Source: an uncultured Bacteroidia bacterium
GTDB taxonomy: Bacteria; Bacteroidota; Bacteroidia; Bacteroidales; Prolixibacteraceae
Direction of reading: 5' to 3'
DNA length: 33,798 nt
Assembly (NCBI GenBank): GCA_903905505.1
Contig: CAIVGL010000127.1
Span: forward strand, 1-33,798
The position numbers were made by a program, and so were the translations under genes. Positions 7,810 to 16,848 of this stretch are shown here, piece after piece. Positions within the stretch are counted from its first letter, which is position 1; each line of letters starts with the position of its first letter. The notes beneath the pieces were generated by a model. That model saw nothing but the letters and a program-made list of their open reading frames with translations, was not told the DNA's origin and did no database searches.

Positions 7810-9141
7810 ATGAATAAGAAACCGCAACTCTCGTTTTGGTCAATCTGGAACATAAGTTTTGGATTTATGGGTGTCCAGATCGGCTATTCGTTACAAAATG
7901 GCAACACCAGTAGAATATTATCCGCGCTAGGCGCAGATGTTCATGATCTGAGCTATTTCTGGCTTGCGGCGCCTCTAGCCGGGCTAATTGTGCAGCCTAT
8001 CATTGGTCTTTTCAGCGATAAAACCTGGACTCGACTTGGTCGTCGGATTCCGTTTATCCTTTTTGGAGCTATAATTTCAGCAATGGCGATGTTTTTCATG
8101 CCAAACTCTGAATTCTTTACCTACCTATTACCTCCGCTCTTTTTTGGTGCTTTTATGTTGTTGTTTATGGATACCTCTTTTAACATCACCATGCAACCAT
8201 TTAGAGCCTTAGTGGGAGATATGGTTTCAGAAGAGCAACGAAACCAGGGGTATTCCATCCAAAGTTTTTTGATCAATGCAGGGGCCGTAGTGGGCTCCTT
8301 GCTCCCATTTATCTTAACCTGGATAGGGGTTTCCAATATTCCAGCAGTGGGCGAAAAAGTAGCCCCAACGGTTATTTGGTCGTTTTACCTAGGAGGAAGC
8401 GCCCTATTATTGTCGGTTTTATGGACAAGTTTTAGGACCAAAGAGTACCCGCCAGAACAGTACGAGAAGTACAATGCGAATGTCGAAAAAGAGACACAAA
8501 AAAGCTCCTTTTTAAGTCTGCTTGCAGAAATACCATCAACCATGTGGCGACTTTCTATTGTTCAATTCTTCTCCTGGTTTGCGCTATTTATGATGTGGGT
8601 ATACACCACGCCTGGAATAGCACAAAACGTATGGAATACGGTAGCTGGAGATTCCACCTCCGCCGCTTATAATGAAGCTGGCAACTGGGTGGGAGTCATA
8701 TTTGCTGGCTACAGTCTGTTTGGAGCACTTTTCTCCCTTGTAATGGCTAAAATAGCGAATCGATTTGGTCGAAAAGCAACCTATATGTGTTCACTCCTAG
8801 CAGGTGGTCTCGGACTAATCTCCTTAAATTTTATCAAAGATAAATATGGGTTGATCATTCCGATGATTGGTGTCGGAATTGCCTGGGCTGCCATTTTAGC
8901 CATGCCGTATGCGATTCTCTCGGCAACCTTGCCGGCTAACAAAATGGGAGTTTACATGGGTATTTTCAATGCAAGCATCACTATACCGCAAATTGCAGCA
9001 GGTTTATTAGGTGGTGCTCTGTTGACAATGGTCGGCGAAAAAACGATTCTAATGTTATTAATTGCTGGGTTAGCCATGGTATTGGCAGCCGTATCGGTGC
9101 TATTTATTCAAGAACATACACCAACTTCTAAACCGAAATAA
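7810..9141 (+). CDS. MFS/SLC45-type sugar transporter, probable maltose importer
   Basis: This 443-residue protein is predicted to have 12 membrane helices. The N-terminal FWSIWNISFGFMGVQIGYSL and NGNTSRILSALGA segments and the loop DKTWTRLGRRIPF (an RxGRR-type motif between helices 2 and 3) are typical of the SLC45/GPH-like disaccharide-proton symporters found in Bacteroidota maltose loci. It is the first gene of an operon with pgmB (3-nt gap), maltose phosphorylase and a GH13 enzyme, so inner-membrane import of maltose or short maltooligosaccharides is the most likely role. Sucrose or trehalose would be alternatives from the family alone, but the neighbouring enzymes argue for maltose. Confidence 0.85.
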   Translation: MNKKPQLSFWSIWNISFGFMGVQIGYSLQNGNTSRILSALGADVHDLSYFWLAAPLAGLIVQPIIGLFSDKTWTRLGRRIPFILFGAIISAMAMFFMPNSEFFTYLLPPLFFGAFMLLFMDTSFNITMQPFRALVGDMVSEEQRNQGYSIQSFLINAGAVVGSLLPFILTWIGVSNIPAVGEKVAPTVIWSFYLGGSALLLSVLWTSFRTKEYPPEQYEKYNANVEKETQKSSFLSLLAEIPSTMWRLSIVQFFSWFALFMMWVYTTPGIAQNVWNTVAGDSTSAAYNEAGNWVGVIFAGYSLFGALFSLVMAKIANRFGRKATYMCSLLAGGLGLISLNFIKDKYGLIIPMIGVGIAWAAILAMPYAILSATLPANKMGVYMGIFNASITIPQIAAGLLGGALLTMVGEKTILMLLIAGLAMVLAAVSVLFIQEHTPTSKPK

Positions 9142-9144
9142 ACC

Positions 9145-9795
9145 ATGATCGAAGCTTGCATCTTTGATTTGGATGGAGTAATCGTCGACACGGCGAGATA
9201 CCATTATATCGCTTGGAGAAAGATCGCCGAAGAGTTAGGCTTTGTTTTTTCTAAAGATGACAACGAGCGTCTAAAAGGGGTTGGGAGGCTAGAATCTTTA
9301 GAAATCCTTCTTCAAATAGGTCAAGTAAATCTCGATGAGAATGAGAAAAATAAATTGGCCAAAGAAAAGAATGAGATATACCTAAAATTAATAGAGGGGA
9401 TGACTCCTGATGAGATTCTCCCCGGTGTAACTGCCTTTTTAAAAGATTTACGCAAAAACAATATTCTCATTGCGTTAGGATCGGCCAGCAAGAATGCCCC
9501 ATTTATTTTGGAGCGGACAACACTCACCCCCTATTTCAACGCCATTATAGACGGAAATATGGTTAGTAAAGCAAAGCCTGATCCTGAAGTATTCCTTAAA
9601 GGAGCGACTCAATTAGGTATCGAACCAGCAAAATGTCTGGTTTTTGAAGATGCCCAAGCAGGCATTGAAGCAGCTATTAATGCAGGAATGCACTGCATTG
9701 GAATTGGCGAAAAGGAGAACCTAAAAGGGGCAGACTTTGTCATTCCAGGTTTTCAAGAATTTAATTATGATCGTTTAAGATCATGGTATTTATAG
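9145..9795 (+). CDS. pgmB: Beta-phosphoglucomutase
   Basis: This 216-residue HAD-superfamily enzyme converts beta-glucose-1-phosphate to glucose-6-phosphate. The nucleophile/acid pair is D8 and D10 in IFDLDGVIVDT. The cap contains the beta-PGM segment YHYIAWRKIAEELG and RLKGVGRLESLEIL. HAD motif II is ALGSASKN, motif III is the lysine of SKAKPDPEVFLKGA, and motif IV is FEDAQAGIEAAINAG. It starts 3 nt after the MFS gene and ends 39 nt before maltose phosphorylase, whose product is its substrate. The pairing of GH65 phosphorylase with PgmB is a well-known signature of phosphorolytic disaccharide use. Sequence and context agree. Confidence 0.95.
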   Translation: MIEACIFDLDGVIVDTARYHYIAWRKIAEELGFVFSKDDNERLKGVGRLESLEILLQIGQVNLDENEKNKLAKEKNEIYLKLIEGMTPDEILPGVTAFLKDLRKNNILIALGSASKNAPFILERTTLTPYFNAIIDGNMVSKAKPDPEVFLKGATQLGIEPAKCLVFEDAQAGIEAAINAGMHCIGIGEKENLKGADFVIPGFQEFNYDRLRSWYL

Positions 9796-9834
9796 TGCGC
9801 TGAGAAAGCAAATCTATACTCTAAAAAAATTAAA

Positions 9835-12165
9835 ATGAAAGAATATATCAAACATAACGGATGGAAAATCATTGAAGAAGATTTTCATCCTGAATACAAT
9901 AAAATAACAGAGAGTCTGATGAGTTTGGGCAATGGCCGCATAGGTCATCGAGCGAACTTTGAAGAACGGTTCTCCGGGCAAACACTCCCTGGCAATTATG
10001 TTGCGGGCGTTTATTATCCGGACAAAACACGTGTGGGATGGTGGAAAAATGGCTATCCTCAGTATTTTGCCAAAGTGCTAAATGCGGCCAATTGGATCGG
10101 CATCGACGTGCGCATTGGAACTGAAACGCTCGATTTAAATACGGCAAAAATTATCTCTTTTAAGAGAGAGCTCGATATGCAAGAGGGTCATCTAACACGT
10201 GATTTCGTGGCAGAGCTACCTTCTGGCAAGCAAATTAAAGTTTCGACTCGACGATTTCTTAGCATCGCTAATTCTGAAATTGGAGCCATTCGATATACCC
10301 TGACAGCCTTAAACTTCTCCGACAAGCTAACACTTAGTCCCTATATCGACTTTGATATTAGCAATGAAGACGCCAACTACGACGAGAAATTCTGGGATGA
10401 AGTAGATGCGGAGATAAAATCGGGAGAAGGATATATCGTGGCAGAGGTACGAAAAACACTATTTCACGTCTGCAGTGGAATGAAAATCAACCTGTTTAAA
10501 AATGGCCAGCCCGTTCCATTCACTGCTGACATTGAGAATCGTCCAAAATTTATTGCCAATATTATCCCATTAACTATTAAAAGTGGAGAATCTATAACCA
10601 TCGAAAAGTTTGGCGTTAGCATCTCCTCAGAAAATTTCGCGAAGGATAAACTTTTAAAAACAGCAAAGAAGCACCTCGCTGCAGCTTTTCATAAAGGATT
10701 TGATCAACTTGAGCTAGAGCATAGTCAAGCATGGCTTGCCAAATGGAAAACCAGTGATATCGTTATCGAAGGTGATCTAGCCGCTCAGCAAGGGATACGT
10801 TTTAATATATTCCAACTTCATCAAACGTATACTGGCGAAGATGAACGTCTCAACATTGGACCCAAAGGATTCACCGGCGAAAAATATGGCGGCTCAACAT
10901 ATTGGGACACTGAAGCCTTTTGTTTGCCCTTCTTCTTGGCTACTGCACCAGTGGAGGTCTCACGAAACTTACTTAAATACAGACACAAACACCTCGAAAA
11001 AGCGATTGAAAACGGAGCTTTATTAGGCTTTGGCGAGGGAGCTGCGCTCTATCCCATGGTTACGATGAATGGCGAAGAGTGCCATAACGAATGGGAAATT
11101 ACCTTCGAAGAGATTCATCGAAATGGTGCTATTGCCTATGCCATTTTCGACTATATCCGCTACACCGGTGATTGGGATTATTTAGCGCCTAAAGGATTTG
11201 AAGTGCTCTTAGCGATCTCGCGATTTTGGGCTCAACGGGTCAATTGGTCGGAGCAAAAACAACAATATGTTTTGCTAGGGGTGACAGGGCCTAATGAGTA
11301 TGAGAACAACGTAAACAATAACTTCCATACGAATCGTATTGCGCAATGGACCCTTGCTTATACCCTGGAGGCCATCTCCTATTTAAAGAAAAACCATGCT
11401 GGCATAATGGCTGACCTGACAAAAAAATGGCATTTTAATGAACAGAAAGAGACCACTGAGTGGAAGAAAATCATTGAGCATATCCATCTTCCCTATGATG
11501 AGAAACTTGATATTTACCTTCAGCAGGATGGGTTTTTGGACAAAGCCTTAAAGCCAACTTCTGAAATTCCACCTAAAGAAAGACCGCTAAATCAAAACTG
11601 GTCGTGGGATCGAATCTTGCGTTCTCCCTATATTAAACAAGCAGATACTCTTCAGAGCCTATTCCTTTTTGAAGATCACTATGATAAAAAAACTATTCAA
11701 CGTCATTTCGACTTCTATGAACCTTACACTGTTCATGAGTCGTCCTTGTCTCCATGTATTCATACCATTTTAGCGAGCGCTATTGGGTATGAACAAAAAG
11801 CGTATGAGCTCTACTTAAGGACGGCGCGTCTCGATCTTGACGATTACAATAACGATACAGCCGATGGCTGTCATATCACCTCAATGGGCGGCACCTGGAT
11901 GGCTTTTGTGAAAGGCTTTGGAGGGATGCGAGTTCAATCCGATAAAGTTTCATTTGCCCCTTTTATTCCTGCCAAATGGGAATCATACGCATTTAGAGTT
12001 AACTTTCGGGGTGCGACCTTGAAGATCAACGTAAACAAGCGTGAAGTATGCATTGAGAATCTTTCAGATCAAGAGATCTTGATTACGTTATATGATCAAG
12101 AAGCCAGAATCGGTGCAAGTAAAGAAATTAAAGTTCCACTAAAACATCTATCCAATGAAAATTAA
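9835..12165 (+). CDS. malP: Maltose phosphorylase (GH65)
   Basis: This 776-residue cytoplasmic enzyme cleaves maltose with phosphate to give glucose and beta-glucose-1-phosphate. GH65 landmarks are all present: the N-terminal beta-sandwich starting near EEDFHPEYNKITESLMSLGNG, the barrel segments FNIFQLHQTYTG, GPKGFTGEKYGGSTYWDTEAF and GEECHNEWEITFEEIHRNG (about 413-431), and the general-acid motif TGPNEYENNVNNN with the catalytic glutamate at E488. The closing block DTADGCHITSMGGTWMAFVKGFGGMR is also typical. The pattern is closest to maltose phosphorylases rather than trehalose or kojibiose phosphorylases, and the neighbouring maltodextrin genes support this, but specificity is not proven by sequence. 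Its end overlaps the GH13 gene by 11 nt. Confidence 0.92.
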   Translation: MKEYIKHNGWKIIEEDFHPEYNKITESLMSLGNGRIGHRANFEERFSGQTLPGNYVAGVYYPDKTRVGWWKNGYPQYFAKVLNAANWIGIDVRIGTETLDLNTAKIISFKRELDMQEGHLTRDFVAELPSGKQIKVSTRRFLSIANSEIGAIRYTLTALNFSDKLTLSPYIDFDISNEDANYDEKFWDEVDAEIKSGEGYIVAEVRKTLFHVCSGMKINLFKNGQPVPFTADIENRPKFIANIIPLTIKSGESITIEKFGVSISSENFAKDKLLKTAKKHLAAAFHKGFDQLELEHSQAWLAKWKTSDIVIEGDLAAQQGIRFNIFQLHQTYTGEDERLNIGPKGFTGEKYGGSTYWDTEAFCLPFFLATAPVEVSRNLLKYRHKHLEKAIENGALLGFGEGAALYPMVTMNGEECHNEWEITFEEIHRNGAIAYAIFDYIRYTGDWDYLAPKGFEVLLAISRFWAQRVNWSEQKQQYVLLGVTGPNEYENNVNNNFHTNRIAQWTLAYTLEAISYLKKNHAGIMADLTKKWHFNEQKETTEWKKIIEHIHLPYDEKLDIYLQQDGFLDKALKPTSEIPPKERPLNQNWSWDRILRSPYIKQADTLQSLFLFEDHYDKKTIQRHFDFYEPYTVHESSLSPCIHTILASAIGYEQKAYELYLRTARLDLDDYNNDTADGCHITSMGGTWMAFVKGFGGMRVQSDKVSFAPFIPAKWESYAFRVNFRGATLKINVNKREVCIENLSDQEILITLYDQEARIGASKEIKVPLKHLSNEN

Positions 12166-14014
12166 AGGATCGTTTCTGAAATCAGTATTTGCAGTCTCTC
12201 TGATTCTCATTTTCTCGCTTCAACTAGTAGCGGCTTCAAAGCCTACACTTGATAAAGTTGAGCCGTCATCTTGGTGGGTAGGTTTTAAAAATACCTCCCT
12301 TCAATTAATGGTTCACGGGACTCGCATCTCTGAGACGACACCTTCCATCCATTATGATGGTGTTGAATTAGTCGCAAGTCACTCCGTTGAGAATCCAAAT
12401 TATCTTTTCCTTGACTTGCGCTTATCATCTAGCGTAAAGCCGGGAACTTTCGACCTGATTTTCAAGCAAAACGGCAAGACAGTTTGCGTTTTCCCTTATG
12501 AGTTAAAGTCACGCGAAAAAGGCTCATCTGAGCGAATAGGATTTAACTCTTCCGATGTGATGTATCTCTTGATGCCTGATCGATTTGCCAATGGAGATCC
12601 CTCCAACGACTCGAAATCCGATCAGTTAGAGAAGGGAAATCGGAACGATCCAGATGGACGACATGGTGGCGATATAAAAGGAATTTCAGACCATCTTGAC
12701 TATATCAAAGAGAATGGGTATACGGCCATTTGGGTCAATCCAGTACTCGAAAATAATATGCCTAGTGTCTCCTATCATGGTTATTCTACAACCGATTTTT
12801 ACAAGGTAGACTCTCGATTTGGCTCCAATGCAGACTACCAGAAGCTTAGCTTTGACGCTAAAAATAAAGGGATTAAGATGGTTATGGATATGATTTTTAA
12901 CCATTGTGGACTAAGTCATTGGTGGATGAAAGATATGCCGATGAAAGATTGGATCAATGGTTATCCCAACTATAAAATTACAAATCACAAAAAAGCTACC
13001 GTACAAGATCCATATGGATCGGAGAGTGATTCGAAAGAGTTTACCGATGGGTGGTTTGTCCCTAGCATGCCTGATCTTAATCAACGCAATCCCTATCTTG
13101 CGACCTACCTGATTCAAAATTCCATTTGGTGGATTGAATATGCTGGCCTTGATGGAATTCGAATGGACACCTACCCTTATCCCGACAAACAGATGATGGC
13201 AGATTGGACTAGGCAAGTGATGGATGAGTATCCCAATTTCAATATTGTTGGAGAAGAGTGGAACACCAAAGTGGCTTCAGTAGCCTTTTGGCAGAAAGGG
13301 AAAATCAATTCAAATGGCTATTGCTCCTATTTAACCAGTGTGATGGATTTTCCTCTTCAAGATGCAATAGTCCAATCGATGAATAATGGATGGGGCTTTA
13401 ACCATCTCTACGAAACGTTAGCCCAAGATTACCTCTATCCCAACCCGAATAATTTGGTGATTTTTGCTGAGAATCATGACACCGAACGGTTTTTTTCAGC
13501 CATTGGAGAAGATGTGTCAAAATTTAAAACAGCCATGACCTTTCTAATGACCACGAGAGGAGTTCCGCAGGTTTACAATGGCAGCGAGTTTCTGATGACC
13601 GGACTTAAACGTGATGGTGATGGGAAGATGCGCAAGGATTTTCTGGGAGGATGGCCCGGTGACCCGATCAGTGGTTTTACCGGACAAGGACTTTCAAAAG
13701 ATCAAGTCGAGGTGCAGCAGTTTATGAAGAAATTAGTCAATTGGAGAAAAGACAAAACCTTGATTCATCAGGGAAAACTCAAGCATTACTTCCCAATGGA
13801 TAATATGTATGTCTATTTCAGATACAATGATAAAGAGACTATCATGGTGATTCTAAATACCAATCCGGAGAATAAAACGCTAAATACCGAACGATTTGAA
13901 GAATCGCTTCATGGATTTACAAATGGGAAAGAGGTATTGACGGGGGCTAATTTTATTGACTTAAAAAACATTATTGTCCCAGGGAAAACATCCTTAATCT
14001 TGGAGTTGAAGTAA
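12155..14014 (+). CDS. Periplasmic GH13 neopullulanase/cyclomaltodextrinase (SusA-like)
   Basis: This is a 619-residue alpha-glucan hydrolase. A signal peptide (about 1-26, ending SLQLVAA) has no lipobox, so a periplasmic location is expected. Residues about 28-125 match the N-terminal immunoglobulin-like domain of cyclomaltodextrinases (LDKVEPSSWWVGFKN). The GH13 barrel carries the region-I motif DMIFNHCG, the nucleophile D338 in GIRMDTYPY, the acid/base E367 in IVGEEW and the stabiliser D442 in AENHDTERF. A beta-sandwich domain C closes the protein. It should trim maltooligosaccharides or cyclodextrins to maltose for the importer. Its ATG lies inside the end of malP (11-nt overlap), implying translational coupling. 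No lipobox-bearing surface amylase is visible in the window; if present it lies beyond the left edge. Confidence 0.92.
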   Translation: MKIKGSFLKSVFAVSLILIFSLQLVAASKPTLDKVEPSSWWVGFKNTSLQLMVHGTRISETTPSIHYDGVELVASHSVENPNYLFLDLRLSSSVKPGTFDLIFKQNGKTVCVFPYELKSREKGSSERIGFNSSDVMYLLMPDRFANGDPSNDSKSDQLEKGNRNDPDGRHGGDIKGISDHLDYIKENGYTAIWVNPVLENNMPSVSYHGYSTTDFYKVDSRFGSNADYQKLSFDAKNKGIKMVMDMIFNHCGLSHWWMKDMPMKDWINGYPNYKITNHKKATVQDPYGSESDSKEFTDGWFVPSMPDLNQRNPYLATYLIQNSIWWIEYAGLDGIRMDTYPYPDKQMMADWTRQVMDEYPNFNIVGEEWNTKVASVAFWQKGKINSNGYCSYLTSVMDFPLQDAIVQSMNNGWGFNHLYETLAQDYLYPNPNNLVIFAENHDTERFFSAIGEDVSKFKTAMTFLMTTRGVPQVYNGSEFLMTGLKRDGDGKMRKDFLGGWPGDPISGFTGQGLSKDQVEVQQFMKKLVNWRKDKTLIHQGKLKHYFPMDNMYVYFRYNDKETIMVILNTNPENKTLNTERFEESLHGFTNGKEVLTGANFIDLKNIIVPGKTSLILELK

Positions 14015-14053
14015 CCCAAAAGCCCTAAAGAAAATCTTTAGGGCTTTTGGGTT
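14013..14053. terminator. Perfect bidirectional intrinsic terminator
   Basis: A 19-bp perfect inverted repeat (14013-14031 and 14035-14053) with an AAA loop has a GC-rich middle (AGCCCTAAAG). Its left arm overlaps the TAA of the GH13 gene and its right end is 3 bp from the stop codon of the convergent phosphate transporter gene. It should end transcription from both sides. Confidence 0.9.
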
Positions 14054-14056
14054 ATC

Positions 14057-15094
14057 CTATATAAAGAAACTTAGTATCCAGAAGATCACAGCAGCAAGTC
14101 CCATGGAGATAGGGATAGTCAATATCCAAGCATAAATTAGGTTTACGGTAACTCCCCAGCGAACGGCAGAGACCCTTTTTGTTAGTCCAACACCCATAAT
14201 GGCACCGGTGATTGTATGGGTTGTACTCACGGGAATACCTAAGGCTTCAGTACCAAAAAGCATCATTGCTCCAGCACTTTCCGCAGCCACGCCTTCGAAA
14301 GGGGTAAGCTTGGTTATTTTTCCACCCATTGTCCGAATAATTCGCCATCCTCCCATCAAAGTTCCTGCTGAGATAGCCGTATAACATCCATAAACGATCC
14401 ACAATGGGATGGCATGAATCTTCCCATCTACAAAAGTTATTTGAGCCCAGTGTGGAATCAACATAGGATCTACAGACTTAAAATAAACCAATAGAGCTGC
14501 AGAAATAATACCCATAACTTTTTGCGCATCGTTTCCTCCATGTCCTAAGCTAAACAAAGCAGACGAAAGTAACTGACCCACTTTAAACCATCTTTTTAGT
14601 CGGAAAGGATTAAAACTCTTAAAGATCCAGAGCAATATAATCGACAATACATAAGATAATAGCATTCCAATTAAAGGAGCAAGGAAGATAAAGGCAGCAA
14701 TCTTCATAATTTTATCGGAATGAACAACTCCCCATCCAGCATAAGCGATAGCGGCTCCTGAGAAGCCTCCCACTAAGGTGTGAGAAGAGCTTGAGGGTAT
14801 TCCCAAATACCACGTTATCAAGTTCCAGATTATGGCGGCAATGATACCCGCCAGAATTACCTGTAGATTAATAAAATTAGTATCCACCACTTTGGCAATG
14901 GTATCGACAATATGAAGTTCAAAGATTGCATAAGCTGCAAAATTGAAGAATGCAGCCCAGATAACAGCCTGTAATGGCGTCAGCACCTTGGTTGAAACGA
15001 CCGTAGCAATGGAGTTAGCCGCATCATGAAACCCATTGATAAAATCGAATAAAAATGCCAATACAATAATGACAATTAATAGGGTAAGACTCAT
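14057..15094 (-). CDS. pit: PiT-family inorganic phosphate transporter
   Basis: The protein has 345 residues with about ten membrane helices. It carries the two PiT signature repeats: GFHDAANSIATVVS near residue 21 and GHGGNDAQKVMG near residue 187, which are the duplicated GxxDxxN-type phosphate/cation sites. The SSSHTLVGG and STTHTITGAIMGVG segments are the matching second motifs of each half. It imports phosphate (as metal phosphate or with a cation) across the inner membrane. The gene follows a DUF47 gene by 6 nt on the same strand, the classic Pit accessory pair. It lacks the long cytosolic C-terminal extension that I recall from larger PiT proteins of this phylum; a similar helical domain is encoded separately at 15909-16691. 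Confidence 0.92.
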   Translation of the reverse strand: MSLTLLIVIIVLAFLFDFINGFHDAANSIATVVSTKVLTPLQAVIWAAFFNFAAYAIFELHIVDTIAKVVDTNFINLQVILAGIIAAIIWNLITWYLGIPSSSSHTLVGGFSGAAIAYAGWGVVHSDKIMKIAAFIFLAPLIGMLLSYVLSIILLWIFKSFNPFRLKRWFKVGQLLSSALFSLGHGGNDAQKVMGIISAALLVYFKSVDPMLIPHWAQITFVDGKIHAIPLWIVYGCYTAISAGTLMGGWRIIRTMGGKITKLTPFEGVAAESAGAMMLFGTEALGIPVSTTHTITGAIMGVGLTKRVSAVRWGVTVNLIYAWILTIPISMGLAAVIFWILSFFI

Positions 15095-15100
15095 GGCCTA

Positions 15101-15748
15101 TTAAGATATTTTTACGATTATGGTTGAGAATACATTCGCTACATCGTCACATTTGTCGATTGCTTTTTCCAGCGAGGATAAGATATCTCGTTTTTTAATG
15201 AGATTTATTGCATTGGTCTCAATCTCAAATAAATTGGATAGATATTCTTGATACAAATAGTCCACTTCACTTTCGTAGGTACTAATGGTGGCACATGAAC
15301 TGGCAAATTTGAGAAAATCAGACGCATTTTTGACACTCCGAAGGACCAGCTGAATCTCCTTATTCGCCGCATGAATATAATCGGCAATCTTTCCAAATTC
15401 ATCTGGGAATGTCGGGAGCTTGTAGAAATGAGTTCGAATAGCTGCGGTATGAATGTAATCAACGACATCATCCATTGCAGAGATCAGTTGATGAATATCT
15501 TCACGGTCAAACGGGGTGATAAACGTGCCGTTTAATTCAATAAGCAATTGGTGAGTGATTGAATCTCCAGTATGCTCTGCCTCTTTGATCAGCTTGATAT
15601 ATACATCTCGCTCAGATAAGTCATTCTCTTTCATTAGCTTAACAAGCAAGTCAGATGCAACAACTAGGTTGTCTGCAGCTTGAATGAATAGAGGAAAGAA
15701 CTTGCGATCTTTTGGCACAAGAAATCCGAAAATTTTGTCCAGATTCAT
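15101..15748 (-). CDS. DUF47 / PhoU-divergent protein, Pit accessory factor
   Basis: The 215-residue all-helical protein belongs to the DUF47 (PhoU_div) family. Recognisable features are LDKIFGFLVPKDRKFFPLFIQAADN at the N-terminus, the acidic metal-site-like segments EAEHTGDSITHQLLIELNGTFITPFDREDIHQLISAMDDVVDYIH, and EKAIDKCDDVANVFSTIIVK near the C-terminus. Such proteins are usually encoded directly upstream of a PiT transporter and are thought to modulate its activity, although the biochemical mechanism is not settled. The 6-nt gap to pit indicates one transcript. Confidence 0.9.
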   Translation of the reverse strand: MNLDKIFGFLVPKDRKFFPLFIQAADNLVVASDLLVKLMKENDLSERDVYIKLIKEAEHTGDSITHQLLIELNGTFITPFDREDIHQLISAMDDVVDYIHTAAIRTHFYKLPTFPDEFGKIADYIHAANKEIQLVLRSVKNASDFLKFASSCATISTYESEVDYLYQEYLSNLFEIETNAINLIKKRDILSSLEKAIDKCDDVANVFSTIIVKIS

Positions 15749-15908
15749 AATCTTAAAGTTTAATTAGTTAGTTTAATGCGCGAGCTAATTTACAGATTAA
15801 TACGAAACGATCAATTTAATTCAAGAACGAACTGATAATTCTTTCTCATTCTAAGTAAATTAAAATAAGCCATCGAAAATATTGATCATTCTTGGGAAAA
15901 GGGAGTGG

Positions 15909-16691
15909 CTAGGATTTCGTAAATGAAACAAAATCACGTGTGGCTTTCAGTAAGTTAACAGTCTGCAGAAGCAGGTGTTTAGTTTCCGACATCAAACCGA
16001 AATAGAGTAATGAATTACGGCTGCTCGTCTCCTTCTTCTTTATTCTTCGGATCTGTTTCTTCTCTTGTTCGCCCATCTGCTCTAAGATCTCCTTTCGTTT
16101 TAGAATCAGCTCATCGATCTGCTCAAAACGAGACTCTTTAATGATGTGTAGCGCAAAATTTAAAAAATCAGTAACCTGATTACTAAATTCAATTAATTCG
16201 CTATTCTGGTCATCTGCAAAAGGACGATACTTATTTATCAGATGTTGGCGCAAAGGGCGAACCACATATTTTATCGAATGTGCCATTTCTCGCAAGTAGT
16301 CGACAATCTGCACATAATAATGCCCAGTTTCGATAGAGTCATGCTGAAGCTGCTGAATGATGCGGTAGGTATTTGCTTTTAAGCGTCGTGTTCGCTGGTT
16401 CAATTCTTCGATCTCTGTTTCCAGCTCATCTAACTGTCTCTCGCTTCCTGAATGAAATCCCGAAATGCTTAAAAAATAGGCTTTCGAGATCATGATAATT
16501 GCATTTAATGAGTCTTCAGTTGTCTTCCCTAAAACATTCTCTGCGCGTATTAACGGCTCAGAAAAAACATCAGTCTCCGCTCCATTCGACTCAGGCTTAG
16601 CCAAATCTTTGCGTGTTCGGATAAACGCAAAGGAGATACCTGCGACTAAAAATCCAATAAAAAACCCAATAAAAAGATAAAACCGCTCCAT
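15909..16691 (-). CDS. Membrane-anchored PhoU-like helical protein
   Basis: The product has 260 residues. One membrane helix (about 4-24, YLFIGFFIGFLVAGISFAFI) is followed by a charged linker and a long all-helical cytoplasmic region (about 50-260) with coiled-coil stretches. The segment QIVDYLREMAHSIKYVVRP, the INKYRPFADDQN region, ILEQMGEQEKKQIRRIKKKE and SLLYFGLMSETKHLLLQTVNLLKATRDFV resemble the PhoU-like C-terminal domain that I recall fused to phosphate transporters in other Bacteroidota. Here it stands alone, upstream of DUF47 and pit on the same strand (160-nt gap) and divergent from the PhoR-like kinase. A role in phosphate transport or signalling is inferred from likeness and neighbourhood. 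Predicted -7 box TATATTTG lies on the minus strand at 16713-16720. Confidence 0.65.
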   Translation of the reverse strand: MERFYLFIGFFIGFLVAGISFAFIRTRKDLAKPESNGAETDVFSEPLIRAENVLGKTTEDSLNAIIMISKAYFLSISGFHSGSERQLDELETEIEELNQRTRRLKANTYRIIQQLQHDSIETGHYYVQIVDYLREMAHSIKYVVRPLRQHLINKYRPFADDQNSELIEFSNQVTDFLNFALHIIKESRFEQIDELILKRKEILEQMGEQEKKQIRRIKKKETSSRNSLLYFGLMSETKHLLLQTVNLLKATRDFVSFTKS

Positions 16692-16712
16692 TTAAAAACA
16701 ACTATAAACCCA

Positions 16713-16720
16713 CAAATATA
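16713..16720 (-). promoter_or_regulatory. Predicted -7 promoter box of the PhoU-like gene
   Basis: The minus strand reads TATATTTG here, a full match to TAnnTTTG, 22 bp upstream of the start codon. A TTG lies only 15 nt further upstream (16736-16738), shorter than the usual 19-21 spacing, so the -33 element is uncertain. Confidence 0.4.
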
Positions 16721-16848
16721 TTCTTGACTTGTGTTCAAAAGTGCAATTATTATATTAAATAAACGTTAATTAGTGAAATTTCTTCGTAGAATTGAGGAAA
16801 AAGCAATTAAGTTTACCTTTATCACGTTGAAATCAAAGATCGATACTT

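Noticed and set aside
12911-13216. A 101-codon minus-strand open frame
   Set aside because: It lies inside the GH13 catalytic domain on the opposite strand, where every catalytic motif of GH13 is intact.
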